Origin: Moraxellaceae bacterium
GTDB lineage: Bacteria; Pseudomonadota; Gammaproteobacteria; Pseudomonadales; Moraxellaceae
NCBI GenBank assembly: GCA_030680295.1
Contig: JAUXVU010000020.1
Coordinates: 228,248-292,247, forward strand
Direction of reading: 5' to 3'
Length of the DNA stretch: 64,000 bases
The notes under the pieces were generated by a model. It saw only the letters and a list, made by a program, of their open reading frames with translations. It was not told the origin of the DNA and searched no databases. The translations under genes were made by a program, and so were the position numbers. Positions 1 to 7,557 of this stretch are shown here, one piece after another. Within the stretch, counting starts at the first letter, position 1. Each line of letters begins with the position of its first letter.

Positions 1-309
1 TATGCCGCCTATGCAGGCACCAAGGCACCTGTTGAACACTTCACACGTGCCGCCGCGAAAGAGTTCGGCGAACGTGGGATTTCGGTGACCGCCGTCGGTC
101 CTGGCCCAATGGACACACCATTTTTCTATGGTCAGGAGTCTCCTGAAGCGGTGGCTTATCACAAAACTGCGGCCGCACTTTCTCCATTCAGCCCAACGGG
201 ACTCACTCATATTGAGGATGTAGTACCCTTTATACGTCACTTGGTTAGCGATGGCTGGTGGATTACCGGGCAAACCATTCTGATTAATGGTGGTTACACC
301 ACAAAATAA
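1..309 (+). CDS. SDR family oxidoreductase, C-terminal part (5' end outside window)
   Basis: The reading frame is open from base 1, so the gene starts before the window and only the last 102 residues are seen. The first residues contain the short-chain dehydrogenase catalytic pattern YxxxK (YAGTK), followed by the helix and the VxPGPxxT stretch (AVGPGPMDTPF) that shapes the substrate and cofactor end of the fold. The C-terminus ends in GGYT, typical of the family (GG-[YF]). It is expected to be a cytosolic NAD(P)-dependent dehydrogenase or reductase; the substrate cannot be told. A small membrane-protein gene follows 11 bases later and a LysR regulator after that, all on the same strand, so they may form one transcription unit. 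Confidence 0.9.
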   Translation, partial: YAAYAGTKAPVEHFTRAAAKEFGERGISVTAVGPGPMDTPFFYGQESPEAVAYHKTAAALSPFSPTGLTHIEDVVPFIRHLVSDGWWITGQTILINGGYTTK

Positions 310-320
310 ATGAGGTGGCG

Positions 321-578
321 ATGCGCACACTAACTCTGATCGTCATTGGTTTGCTGCTGGCCGCAGGTTTACTGCGGCTGGCACCGGCCGCATATCGCAC
401 AGCTACTGTTGTGGCGTTCACAATCCTCTGGCTCGGCGTGTGTGGCTGGAATTTACAACTTGGCCTGTCACACGGTTATACGATGGCTGAAGAGCTACCC
501 ATTCACCTTGCTTTATTTGGTCTGCCAGCAGCTTTCATCTGGAGTGTTTGGTGGCGGCAGCGCGGCCAAAATGAGTAA
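321..578 (+). CDS. small membrane protein, unknown function
   Basis: An 85-residue protein with about three hydrophobic segments (residues 1-20, 28-45 and 60-75) and a basic tail. The ATG at 321 is chosen because a good ribosome-binding stretch (GAGGTGG) precedes it; a GTG two codons upstream is also possible. It sits between an SDR oxidoreductase and a LysR regulator, with short gaps on both sides, and is probably co-transcribed. I do not recognise the family. It is likely an inner-membrane protein and its role is unknown. Confidence 0.7.
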   Translation: MRTLTLIVIGLLLAAGLLRLAPAAYRTATVVAFTILWLGVCGWNLQLGLSHGYTMAEELPIHLALFGLPAAFIWSVWWRQRGQNE

Positions 579-583
579 GCAAA

Positions 584-1501
584 ATGGATCGCTTTGAGCA
601 GTATCGTGTCTTTGCACATGTTGCTGAACTGGGCAGCTTCATCAAAACTGCCACGCTATTACAAATGCCTCGCGCCTCCGTATCTGCTGCGGTTCAACAG
701 CTCGAAAGCCAGCTTGGGACACGCCTGCTTCATCGCACCACCAGAAAGGTAAGCCTGACCACAGATGGTGAGCAATTACTTGATCGTATCTACTTGCTGC
801 TGGCTGAAGTGGAAGACATTGATCATCTGTTTCAGCGCCAGCAACAGCATATAGCCGGTCGCTTGACCATTGACGCCCCTAGCCGTATCGCCAGACGAAT
901 GATTGCCCCCGCACTTCCGGAGCTACTCAGCAAGCATCCAGATTTACAAATTAGCCTGAGCTCCTCTGACCTTGCGGTGAACTTAGTACAGGAGGGTGTC
1001 GACTGTGCAATTCGCATAGGTACACTTTACGATGGCAGCTTAGTCGTACAAAAGCTGGGCCATATTGCGCTCATCAATTGCGCCAGTCCGGAGTACTTAC
1101 GACAGCACGGTAAGCCTCACCATCCCGATGACCTCACCAACAACCATTGGGCCGTGGGTTACGCTGCCGCTCGAAATGGCCGTGAAGCGCCATGGGAGTA
1201 TCACTCACCACTTGGCAGCAAACAGCTATTTCAGCTACCCACTAAAGTGACTGTCAGTAATGCCGAAAGTTATATCGCCTGTTGTCTAGCTGGCTTGGGC
1301 CTTATTCAAGTGCCACGTTTTGATGTTCAACACCTGTTGGACAGTGGCGAGTTGATCGAAATCATGCCTGACTATTGTGCCGCTGACATGCCAGTAGCGT
1401 TGGTTTACCCACATCGTCGACAGTCATCCCGCCGATTAAAGGTATTCCAAGAATGGTTTGCCGCATTGATCAAACCATATCTGGTAACAACCGATTCATA
1501 A
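584..1501 (+). CDS. LysR family transcriptional regulator
   Basis: A 305-residue protein of normal LysR length. Residues 1-60 form the winged helix-turn-helix (FIKTATLLQMPRASVSAAVQ, then LESQLGTRLLHRTTRKVSLT), and residues about 90-295 form the two-lobe periplasmic-binding-like effector domain. It belongs to the large subgroup related to CrgA and AaeR, whose effectors vary. It starts five bases after the small membrane gene, in the same direction as the SDR gene. That differs from the usual divergent LysR layout, so its target may be its own operon. The stop overlaps the end of convergent yggU by six bases. Confidence 0.92.
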   Translation: MDRFEQYRVFAHVAELGSFIKTATLLQMPRASVSAAVQQLESQLGTRLLHRTTRKVSLTTDGEQLLDRIYLLLAEVEDIDHLFQRQQQHIAGRLTIDAPSRIARRMIAPALPELLSKHPDLQISLSSSDLAVNLVQEGVDCAIRIGTLYDGSLVVQKLGHIALINCASPEYLRQHGKPHHPDDLTNNHWAVGYAAARNGREAPWEYHSPLGSKQLFQLPTKVTVSNAESYIACCLAGLGLIQVPRFDVQHLLDSGELIEIMPDYCAADMPVALVYPHRRQSSRRLKVFQEWFAALIKPYLVTTDS

Positions 1502-1780
1502 CGTCTTATCTCGCATTAGTCTGGCTTCAACTTCCGCTAAATTTAAGCCATTAATCAGCACTGACTTTCGTTGTGAAGAGCTGCCGCTTTCAATCTGTAT
1601 TTGCGCCGCAGGCAACCCAAGTTGTTGGGCTAGAATTTTAATAACGGCCTTATTGGCCTGCCCCCTTTCCGGCGGTGCCGCCACCTTTACTTTAAGAGAC
1701 TTATCTAACCAGCCCACTACCTCATCCCTAGAAGCCGAGGGAATAACCTTGAGGTCGATTCGTACCGAGTGATTACTCAC
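1496..1780 (-). CDS. yggU: DUF167 / YggU family protein
   Basis: A 94-residue protein with the DUF167 signature (basic ASRDEVVGW near residue 17 and PPERGQANKAVI near residue 38). YggU-type proteins are small alpha/beta proteins of unknown biochemical role, found widely in bacteria. The start is GTG; its first base is shared with the TAG stop of the upstream ankyrin gene, which suggests translational coupling. In many relatives yggU lies beside yggT and proC; here those genes are 39 kb away, so this copy has been separated from the usual cluster. Confidence 0.85.
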   Translation of the reverse strand: MSNHSVRIDLKVIPSASRDEVVGWLDKSLKVKVAAPPERGQANKAVIKILAQQLGLPAAQIQIESGSSSQRKSVLINGLNLAEVEARLMRDKTL

Positions 1781-2217
1781 TACCTAAGGGCACGACTTAA
1801 AAAGATACGCTGGAACCAACCAACAGAAGGCTGAGAAACTGCTTCTGGCATTATTACACCAAGGCTCATCAGCTTTTCTTGCAGCGTATTTAAGTTAGCT
1901 TGGCATGCCGCTTGGATAGGCGTCATAGCATCAAATTCGGAATACAAATGCGGGTTGGCACCCGACTCCAGCAAATACAGTGCAACCTGTTCTTGCCCTG
2001 CCAAGGCACAGGCCACCAGCGGTGTGGACAAGAATTCAGGGTGAGCGTAATTAATGTCGACCCCGCACTTCACATGATATTTGACTAGCTCTATGTCACC
2101 TTCACAGGCCGCGTTAAACAGTTCTTTCCAGTTTCCACCGTCCATATCATTCCATCCACTAGGCTTTTTCGTTGGGGTTGGGCTGGCGCATTTGCGACTA
2201 TACTCCTTGGCATCCAC
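1780..2217 (-). CDS. ankyrin-repeat protein
   Basis: A 145-residue protein with two to three ankyrin repeats. Visible repeat cores are LFNAACEGDIELVKYHVKCG (about residues 33-52), TPLVACALAGQEQVALYLLE (about 65-84) and TPIQAACQANLNTLQEKLMS (about 98-117). There is no signal peptide, so it should be cytoplasmic and act through protein-protein contacts; the partner is unknown. The longest start is at 2217, but an internal ATG at codon 25 (position 2145) lies just before the first repeat and may be the true start. Its stop overlaps the start of yggU, so the two are probably co-translated. Confidence 0.8.
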   Translation of the reverse strand: MDAKEYSRKCASPTPTKKPSGWNDMDGGNWKELFNAACEGDIELVKYHVKCGVDINYAHPEFLSTPLVACALAGQEQVALYLLESGANPHLYSEFDAMTPIQAACQANLNTLQEKLMSLGVIMPEAVSQPSVGWFQRIFLSRALR

Positions 2218-2228
2218 AGGTTAAATAA

Positions 2229-3440
2229 GTGGCACTATTGATGGATGATGACGCTATTTTAGTTGGTACACCGGCGGCACTCTCGCTAGCAATTGTTGCG
2301 CTGTGGCTGGGTTATCACATCAACAAACGCGTGCCCTTTCTGCATCACTACAATATTCCAGCGGCTGTCACCGGTGGGCTTCCCATCAGCTTAATTGTGG
2401 CGCTAATCGAAGCCGCGGGATTAGCACAACTACGCTTTAACCTAGAGCTGCGCGATATGTTGCTGATCGTGTTCTTCAGCACGATTGGCTTGTCGGCAAA
2501 ATTTGCCCAAATGCTAGAAGGCGGCAAAGCACTCACCATCATGTTAGTGCTGGCGGTAGTGTTTCTAGCCGCGCAAAACCTGCTGGGCACGGGCCTAGCC
2601 AATATGCTCGGTGAAGACCCGTTATATGGTCTTATTGGCGGCAGCATCTCACTGGCCGGTGGTCACGGCACGGCGCTCACTTGGGGGCAAATGTTCGAAG
2701 AGCACTTTGAGTTAGCCAACGCCAGCTCACTGGGCCTGACCTTCGCCACCGCGGGACTCATTACTGGCGGACTCATCGGTGGGCCGGTTGCGGCCTATCT
2801 CATTAAACGTCATCAATTGCAGCCACCAGCCGAAAACCTTGAGCTACTAAGTGTGACTGCCAGCACTTCACGAACCTATGTGCTGCACGCTGAAAGCATG
2901 TTGCGCGCCACCTTTATGATCGCCATTTGTTTTGGCCTGGGCGCCTTGGTGTATGACTGGATTGCAGATCGTGGCATTCGTGTCCCTGCCTTTTTAACCG
3001 CGATGTTTTTAGGCATTGTTATTACCAACGGCATGGACTTATTCAAAATCAATTTCGATAAAAATCCGGTGCAGTTTATTGGCGACATTAGCCTACAGCT
3101 GTTTCTGGGCATGAGTCTGATCAGCCTGCCGCTGCTGTCATTACAAGGCGCAATGGGCGGCATCATGTTGGTCATGATGATGCAGGCGCTGTTGATCAGT
3201 GCCTTTACTGTTTTTATTGTTTTTCCGCTGCTGGGCCGCGACTACGATGCGGCCTGTATCAGTGCTGGCTTTATTGGCATGGGTGTGGGGGCAACACCCG
3301 TCGGTATCGCTAACATGAACGCCATTACCAGTCGCTTTGGTCCTAGCCCAAAAGCCTACCTCGTCATTCCGTTACTGGGCGCCTTCTTTATCGACATTGC
3401 CAATGCGCTGCTGGTGCAATTGATACTGGGCTTTTATTAA
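2229..3440 (+). CDS. gltS: sodium/glutamate symporter
   Basis: A 403-residue polytopic inner-membrane protein matching GltS in length and layout, with two inverted halves separated by a cytoplasmic stretch near residues 195-220. The conserved glycine-rich re-entrant regions GGSISLAGGHGT (about residue 137) and GMGVGATPVGIANM (about residue 348) are both present. GltS imports L-glutamate with sodium. The call starts at a GTG at 2229; an ATG at 2241 is an equally good start. The 3' end overlaps by about 69 bases a leftover 3' fragment of a shikimate kinase gene on the other strand, which suggests that gltS and aroK were originally convergent, overlapping neighbours. Confidence 0.92.
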   Translation: MALLMDDDAILVGTPAALSLAIVALWLGYHINKRVPFLHHYNIPAAVTGGLPISLIVALIEAAGLAQLRFNLELRDMLLIVFFSTIGLSAKFAQMLEGGKALTIMLVLAVVFLAAQNLLGTGLANMLGEDPLYGLIGGSISLAGGHGTALTWGQMFEEHFELANASSLGLTFATAGLITGGLIGGPVAAYLIKRHQLQPPAENLELLSVTASTSRTYVLHAESMLRATFMIAICFGLGALVYDWIADRGIRVPAFLTAMFLGIVITNGMDLFKINFDKNPVQFIGDISLQLFLGMSLISLPLLSLQGAMGGIMLVMMMQALLISAFTVFIVFPLLGRDYDAACISAGFIGMGVGATPVGIANMNAITSRFGPSPKAYLVIPLLGAFFIDIANALLVQLILGFY

Positions 3441-3603
3441 GGCGCAGACTTCATCTGCATTCAGCCCGGCACCCTGCACCGTAATGTCAGCATACTTTTT
3501 ATAAAGCGGCAGGCGCTCATCAAACAGTTGCGCCAATGACTGATCTGGGTCTTTTACTAGGCCACGGTTAATGAAATCTTGCACCCGTGCCTCTAACGTT
3601 GCC
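3372..3603 (-). pseudogene. displaced 3' fragment of a shikimate kinase gene
   Basis: About 75 codons equivalent to the C-terminal half of shikimate kinase, including DERLPLYKKYADITVQGAGL. The frame has no 5' half: homology stops abruptly at 3603, next to a C-rich palindrome. Bases 3463-3603 match 4811-4951 inside the intact kinase gene at 135 of 141 positions (counted by eye). Beyond the repeat the two C-termini differ (here ALIKAQYQLHQQ, there AEIVAKLRTVYS). This copy overlaps gltS convergently and is probably the original 3' end of the kinase gene, left behind when the lipoprotein segment was inserted. Confidence 0.8.
3463..3603. repeat. direct repeat, copy A (shikimate kinase 3' region)
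   Basis: 141 bp that match 4811-4951 in the same orientation with six mismatches. With copy B it flanks the lipoprotein gene at 3704-4735. Confidence 0.9.
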
Positions 3604-3607
3604 TCCC

Positions 3608-3623
3608 CCCCCTAATTAGGGGG
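3608..3623. repeat. perfect 16-bp palindrome at the edge of the duplicated segment
   Basis: Five C, TAATTA, five G, preceded by three more C, lying five bases beyond the point where homology between the two kinase copies ends. It could be a terminator stem or the trace of a mobile-element end; no matching inverted repeat was found at the other side of the segment. Confidence 0.6.
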
Positions 3624-3703
3624 TGGTCAGGTTTTTTTGCATGGTTAATCTGAAAGTACTGCATTCACACCCAGCTTTCGATTACTCACATGGAATAAAG
3701 CAC

Positions 3704-4735
3704 ATGAACAGAACCCACAACATAATGCTTGCAATGCTAATCGTCAGCCTGTCAGCTTGCGCATCGGTAACTAGTACCAATGATGTTCGCAAGCCGGCCG
3801 AGCAGCGCTCAGGTTTCATGGGGCTGTCGGTTACCGACGACATCAAAGTACAACGGGAAGGGCCTTTCAAGGGGGCTCAGCGAGTGTCAATCGCATCGTT
3901 CAAAGTCAGTTTCGTGCATGGCAAAATCGAGGCAAGTCATGCTGGCGGAGGCCTATCTCATCGCGGCGGCAATGCGGCAGCGGGCCTTACACTCACTGGC
4001 GTTAGCGAATCAAACATGCAGAAGTTGACTGACGCAGCCTACGCTGACTTTGTGCAACGCCTAACACAGGCGGGCTACCATGTGGTCGATCGTACCGAAC
4101 TAAAGAACCAGCCCGACTTCGCAAAGGTCAAATCAGAAGCCTCACCTCAACGCAAGAGTGCCTCTCTGTTCGGTGACAAAACTGAGATTACGACCTTCGC
4201 ACCAAGCAGTCATGGTGATATGTACTGGTTCGAAAGCGAGTCAGAGAAAAGTGGTGGCTTCGGTTTCGCCAACGCAACAACCGCTGCAATGGCCCAGTAC
4301 GGTAAAACTGGCATCAAAGTACTGTCTGTAAATTACGTGATCGATTTCGCCGGAGGCAGCGGCTATGGCGGGCGTTTTGCTAGACGAGCCAAAGTCGAGG
4401 TTGGCCAGGCACTAACATTGGCACCAGACGGCGGCGTTACCATCCTAGGCGGCGAAGGTCGCTCAGTTGCAGGACATTCGAGCTGGATCAAGCTCGGCCA
4501 GCCACTGCACGCAGACGAACCTTTTGGCAGCATGGTGCAAACTACATCTAACACCGCCAAAGGAGTTGAAACAGCACTAAACGTTCTCGGTGCCTTTGCT
4601 GGCTACGGTGCTAGCACTAGGACACGACGTGACTTCGAAGTACAGGCCGATCCTAAACGCTATCAGGATCTTAGTGGCAAGCTACTAACGCAGGCCAACG
4701 ACAAGCTCATCACACGTATGACCAGCCTGCGCTAA
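3704..4735 (+). CDS. lipoprotein, unknown function
   Basis: A 343-residue protein with a lipoprotein signal peptide: hydrophobic core after the basic start, then the lipobox LSAC with the lipid-carrying cysteine at about residue 19. The ATG at 3704 is chosen because it places this signal peptide at the N-terminus; the frame is open further upstream. The mature protein is rich in Gly, Ser and Lys, has no repeats that I recognise, and is likely anchored in the outer or inner membrane facing the periplasm. The gene lies between two copies of the 3' part of a shikimate kinase gene and overlaps the intact copy's stop by four bases, so it seems to have arrived with foreign DNA. Confidence 0.75.
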   Translation: MNRTHNIMLAMLIVSLSACASVTSTNDVRKPAEQRSGFMGLSVTDDIKVQREGPFKGAQRVSIASFKVSFVHGKIEASHAGGGLSHRGGNAAAGLTLTGVSESNMQKLTDAAYADFVQRLTQAGYHVVDRTELKNQPDFAKVKSEASPQRKSASLFGDKTEITTFAPSSHGDMYWFESESEKSGGFGFANATTAAMAQYGKTGIKVLSVNYVIDFAGGSGYGGRFARRAKVEVGQALTLAPDGGVTILGGEGRSVAGHSSWIKLGQPLHADEPFGSMVQTTSNTAKGVETALNVLGAFAGYGASTRTRRDFEVQADPKRYQDLSGKLLTQANDKLITRMTSLR

Positions 4736-5259
4736 TTGCGCAGGCCTGAGGCATGACTATAGACCGTCCGTAATTTGGCCACGATCTCTGCACACAAATC
4801 ATCCGGGTTAAGCCCGGCGCCCTGCACCGTAATGTCAGCATGCTTTTTATAAAGCGGCAGGCGCTCATCAAACAGTTGCGCAAATGACTGATCTGGGTCT
4901 TTTGCTAGGCCACGGTTAGTGAAATCTTGCACCCGTGCTTCTAACGTTGCCAAATCCACATCCAAAAAAACCACAACCCCCGCTGACTTCAGGTGACGCA
5001 TAGCCTTATCGCTATAAACCGCACTGCCTCCAGTGGCAATCACGCAGCTCTGCTGCGTTAGGCCTAATAAAACGCCCTCTTCAATCTTGCGCAACTCGGC
5101 CTGTCCGTCCGCATCAACAATCGCCTGTAAGGTTCGTTGCTGCGAGGTCTGAATCAGCACATCGGTATCGACAAAATCCAGCGCCACCTGCTTAGCCAGC
5201 AGCACACCCACCGTGCTTTTGCCTGAGCCTGGCATGCCAATCAAAATGATATTTTGCAT
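4732..5259 (-). CDS. aroK: shikimate kinase
   Basis: A 175-residue P-loop kinase of normal length. Walker A is GMPGSGKST at residues 8-16; the shikimate-binding aspartate lies in DFVDTDVLI (about residue 33), the glycine-rich GTGGS-like stretch is ATGGSAVY (about residue 75), and the lid arginine lies in RGLAKDPDQS. It phosphorylates shikimate with ATP in the pathway to chorismate. The C-terminal third is the duplicated segment (4811-4951), so the gene may be a chimera whose tail came from the inserted DNA. It starts one base beyond the phzF-like pseudogene and is probably transcribed with it. Confidence 0.85.
   Translation of the reverse strand: MQNIILIGMPGSGKSTVGVLLAKQVALDFVDTDVLIQTSQQRTLQAIVDADGQAELRKIEEGVLLGLTQQSCVIATGGSAVYSDKAMRHLKSAGVVVFLDVDLATLEARVQDFTNRGLAKDPDQSFAQLFDERLPLYKKHADITVQGAGLNPDDLCAEIVAKLRTVYSHASGLRN
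4811..4951. repeat. direct repeat, copy B (inside intact shikimate kinase gene)
   Basis: 141 bp, about 96 % identical to 3463-3603 in the same orientation. It encodes the kinase lid and C-terminal strand. Confidence 0.9.
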
Positions 5260-5260
5260 A

Positions 5261-6046
5261 TTAATGAGCGATCCAAATGGTGGCCTGCATAAAGGTCACT
5301 GCACGTCCTGTCAGAAACACACGATCACCCTCGAGTCGACAACCCACTTCACCACCACGACGTGAACATTGAAAGGCTGTCATGCTGCTGCGACTTAAAT
5401 GCTTGGCCCAATAAGGTGCCAAAACGCAGTGCGCAGAGCCGGTTACCGGGTCTTCCGGAATACCTAACTTGGGTGCAAAAAAGCGACTCACAAAATCAGT
5501 CTTTAAACCGGGTGCTGTCACCATCACCCCACGCAAATCCAGCTCAGCTAATAAGGACATATTAGGCGTTAGCGCCCTCACCATAGCCTCGTTAGCAAAC
5601 ACCGCAATGTAGTCATCTGCCGCTAAAACCTCCAACGGCTGTGCACCCAAAGCGCGAACCAAAAGCTCCGGCACATGACAGGCTGTCGGCTCTTTTGCTG
5701 GGAAGTTCATTTCGTATAACTCGCCAGAGCAACGCACAACTAATTCGCCATTTCGAGTGTGAAATGAAATGGCCGGGCCGGCAAAACCCTCATGCTGAAA
5801 CAGCACATGGGCGGTCGCGAGGGTGGCGTGGCCGCATAAATCTACCTCTGCCACTGGCGTGAACCAACGCAGCTCAAAGCCTGCGTCTATTGGGACATAG
5901 AATGCGGTTTCGGAAAGGTTATTTTCTTCGGCAATGGCCTACAGCTCAGCATCCGCCAACCATACAGACAACGGCACCACAGCGGCAGGGTTGCCGCCAA
6001 ATACTTTGCTTGAAAAGGCATCTACTTGATACTGCGTTAGTTTCAT
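5261..6046 (-). pseudogene. PhzF-family isomerase gene with an in-frame amber stop
   Basis: Reading from ATG at 6046 gives the typical PhzF start (MKLTQYQVDAF, then GGNPAAVVPL) and then TAG at codon 36 (5939-5941), in the place of a glutamine in AEL-Q-AIAEENNLSETAF. The same frame then continues uninterrupted through VDLCGHATLATAHVL and the C-terminal half-signature EDPVTGSAHCVLAPYW to the stop at 5261. A single C-to-T change (CAG to TAG) explains it. PhzF-like proteins are cytosolic isomerases/epimerases of mostly unknown substrate. Restart at the ATG at 5854 would lose the first strand set and the active-site glutamate region (SETAF), so the product is probably inactive unless the amber codon is suppressed or is a sequencing error. 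Confidence 0.85.
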
Positions 6047-6075
6047 GTCGAAACCTATGTTGAACACGGGATCAG

Positions 6076-6378
6076 TTAGCTATCACCCAGCATATATAAA
6101 CGAAGTTGCCGCTCACCTCTCATCACATACAGTATGAAAGCACGCCCCTCATCTACACGATAAAAAATACGACAGGGTGGCACCACCAATTCCCTATAGA
6201 TGGAGTTGGGCAACTCCAAAGGAGTCCGCCCAGACAAGGGGAAGTCTTGTAAGCGCTCGACTGCTTCAAAAACTTCCTTAACCAAGCCACGCGCTGCTTC
6301 AGGCTTATCTAGCGCAATATATTCTGCGATATAGCTTAGCTCTTGAAGTGCAGGATCCGTCCAAACTACTTCAGCCAT
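6076..6378 (-). CDS. ParE/RelE-family toxin
   Basis: A 100-residue protein with the ParE-like pattern: VVWTDPALQELSYIAEYIA at the start, the central LQDFPLSGRTPLELPNSIYREL and the basic C-terminal strand RIFYRVDEGRAFILYVMRGE. ParE toxins poison DNA gyrase, while RelE relatives cut mRNA; the sequence fits the ParE side better. It overlaps the upstream antitoxin gene by 13 bases, the standard toxin-antitoxin layout with antitoxin first. Expression is probably controlled by the antitoxin through the inverted repeat upstream of that gene. Confidence 0.88.
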   Translation of the reverse strand: MAEVVWTDPALQELSYIAEYIALDKPEAARGLVKEVFEAVERLQDFPLSGRTPLELPNSIYRELVVPPCRIFYRVDEGRAFILYVMRGERQLRLYMLGDS

Positions 6379-6623
6379 TTACACATCTTCTGTCTAGCCT
6401 CACTTTGGCTGTACGTCTTTCCTTCAAGTACAGCACGCTCTCCTCGTGAGAGCCCTTCAAGCAACTCAAGTCGACGTTGCATAAACTCGTAATCTTCAAC
6501 ATCGACAAGATACGCAGATGGCTGCCCATGCTCTGTAATAAGCACCGGCTCCTTTGATACATGCAAATCTGCCAGAATCTTTGTGGCTTGACGTTTAAGA
6601 TTAGTAACAAGCTCAACTTTCAT
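6366..6623 (-). CDS. Phd/YefM-family antitoxin
   Basis: An 85-residue protein. The ATG at 6623 is chosen because MKVELVTNLKRQATKILADL is the conserved Phd/YefM N-terminus that binds DNA; the frame is open 11 codons further upstream without family similarity. The centre carries EPVLITEHGQPSAYLVDVEDYE, diagnostic of the family, followed by a charged tail that would wrap the toxin. It overlaps the ParE-type toxin gene and should both neutralise the toxin and repress the operon. Confidence 0.88.
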   Translation of the reverse strand: MKVELVTNLKRQATKILADLHVSKEPVLITEHGQPSAYLVDVEDYEFMQRRLELLEGLSRGERAVLEGKTYSQSEARQKMCKWLK

Positions 6624-6646
6624 ATGCTTACTCTGACTCAGCCCAA

Positions 6647-6685
6647 AAAGTATCACTATAGTAGCACTTTCTGCTGCGATACTTT
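6647..6685 (-). promoter_or_regulatory. inverted repeat, probable toxin-antitoxin operator
   Basis: The 8-bp arms AAAGTATC (6647-6654) and GATACTTT (6678-6685) lie 24 bases upstream of the antitoxin start. On the minus strand a TATAGT -10-like hexamer lies between the arms. Autoregulatory binding by the antitoxin is inferred from position and symmetry only. Confidence 0.45.
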
Positions 6686-6724
6686 CATGTTTAAAGCAGG
6701 CTTGTGCCTTAGTACAACCAGCGC

Positions 6725-7168
6725 CTATTCAGCAAGTGTCTTGTCACAGTATGTGCGTAATGCCATTAGCGGAATGGCAAACATAAGAACAAAACTTGCA
6801 TTAAGCACAGCGTTTTGCCAAAAGCCGGAAAGCAATGAATATGCCGTGTCTGGAATAAACCAAGCAACCAGCGAAAACACAAACATACGCCATGCGTTTT
6901 TGGAGCCGCGGCGCAATGGTCCCAGTGTCAGAAACATGAATACAACGGCCCAACCAAACATGACCGAACCTAACACAGCGTGAACAAGGCCAATGTAGGC
7001 TAACGCCTCTGCCCCAAACGTACTGAGATGGTCTGCAGATGCATACACCAACAAACTAAACCCTTGCTGAGTAAGGCTGGGCATGACAACAAGTATCAGC
7101 CCAAACAACATAAGGCTAGCAGTGACCATTACCAAAAAGCGCCACCAAAAAAATTGATTACTATTCAT
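6725..7168 (-). CDS. membrane protein, unknown function
   Basis: A 147-residue protein with four predicted membrane helices (about residues 8-28, 48-70, 74-92 and 118-138). The ATG at 7168 is chosen because the nine codons upstream overlap the preceding gene's end without adding a sensible segment. It is the last gene of a tightly packed minus-strand cluster that begins with the RNase at 10104. No family is recognised. Confidence 0.7.
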   Translation of the reverse strand: MNSNQFFWWRFLVMVTASLMLFGLILVVMPSLTQQGFSLLVYASADHLSTFGAEALAYIGLVHAVLGSVMFGWAVVFMFLTLGPLRRGSKNAWRMFVFSLVAWFIPDTAYSLLSGFWQNAVLNASFVLMFAIPLMALRTYCDKTLAE

Positions 7169-7179
7169 GATGCCTAACC

Positions 7180-7545
7180 TTATATGCTCAGCCAAAGTAG
7201 CGCCATAGCAATGGTTGCAGGGACGGACTGAACAAACAAAATTTTCTTATCCACGGATACGGCACCGTAGACGCCAGCAACAAACACACAGGCTAAAAAG
7301 AAAAATTTAACTGGGTCGCCCTGCGGGCCAAGCCACAAGCCCCAAAAAAGTCCGGCAGCAAGAAAGCCGTTATATAACCCTTGGTTTGCCGCTAAAACCT
7401 TGGTCTGCGCAGCAAACTCTTTGCTTCTAATGGCGCTGCCGAAGACTTTTTTACCAAGAGGTTGGTCCCAGAAAAACATTTCAACAACCAAAATACCGAC
7501 ATGCAAAACGGCAATTGCCGCCACTACAATTTCTGCTAATGACAT
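7180..7545 (-). CDS. DUF1304 family membrane protein
   Basis: A 121-residue protein with four hydrophobic segments and the DUF1304 pattern: an N-terminal helix with HVGILVVEMFFW, then a loop with KVLAANQGLYNGFLAAGL. The family consists of small inner-membrane proteins of unknown role. It lies 12 bases after the DJ-1/PfpI gene and 11 bases before the next membrane gene, so it is part of the same operon. Confidence 0.85.
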   Translation of the reverse strand: MSLAEIVVAAIAVLHVGILVVEMFFWDQPLGKKVFGSAIRSKEFAAQTKVLAANQGLYNGFLAAGLFWGLWLGPQGDPVKFFFLACVFVAGVYGAVSVDKKILFVQSVPATIAMALLWLSI

Positions 7546-7557
7546 GATGAAAGTCTC

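Noticed and set aside
5939..5941. Amber codon read as a special amino acid in the PhzF-like gene
   Set aside because: No pyrrolysine machinery is expected here and the equivalent position is normally glutamine; a mutation is simpler.
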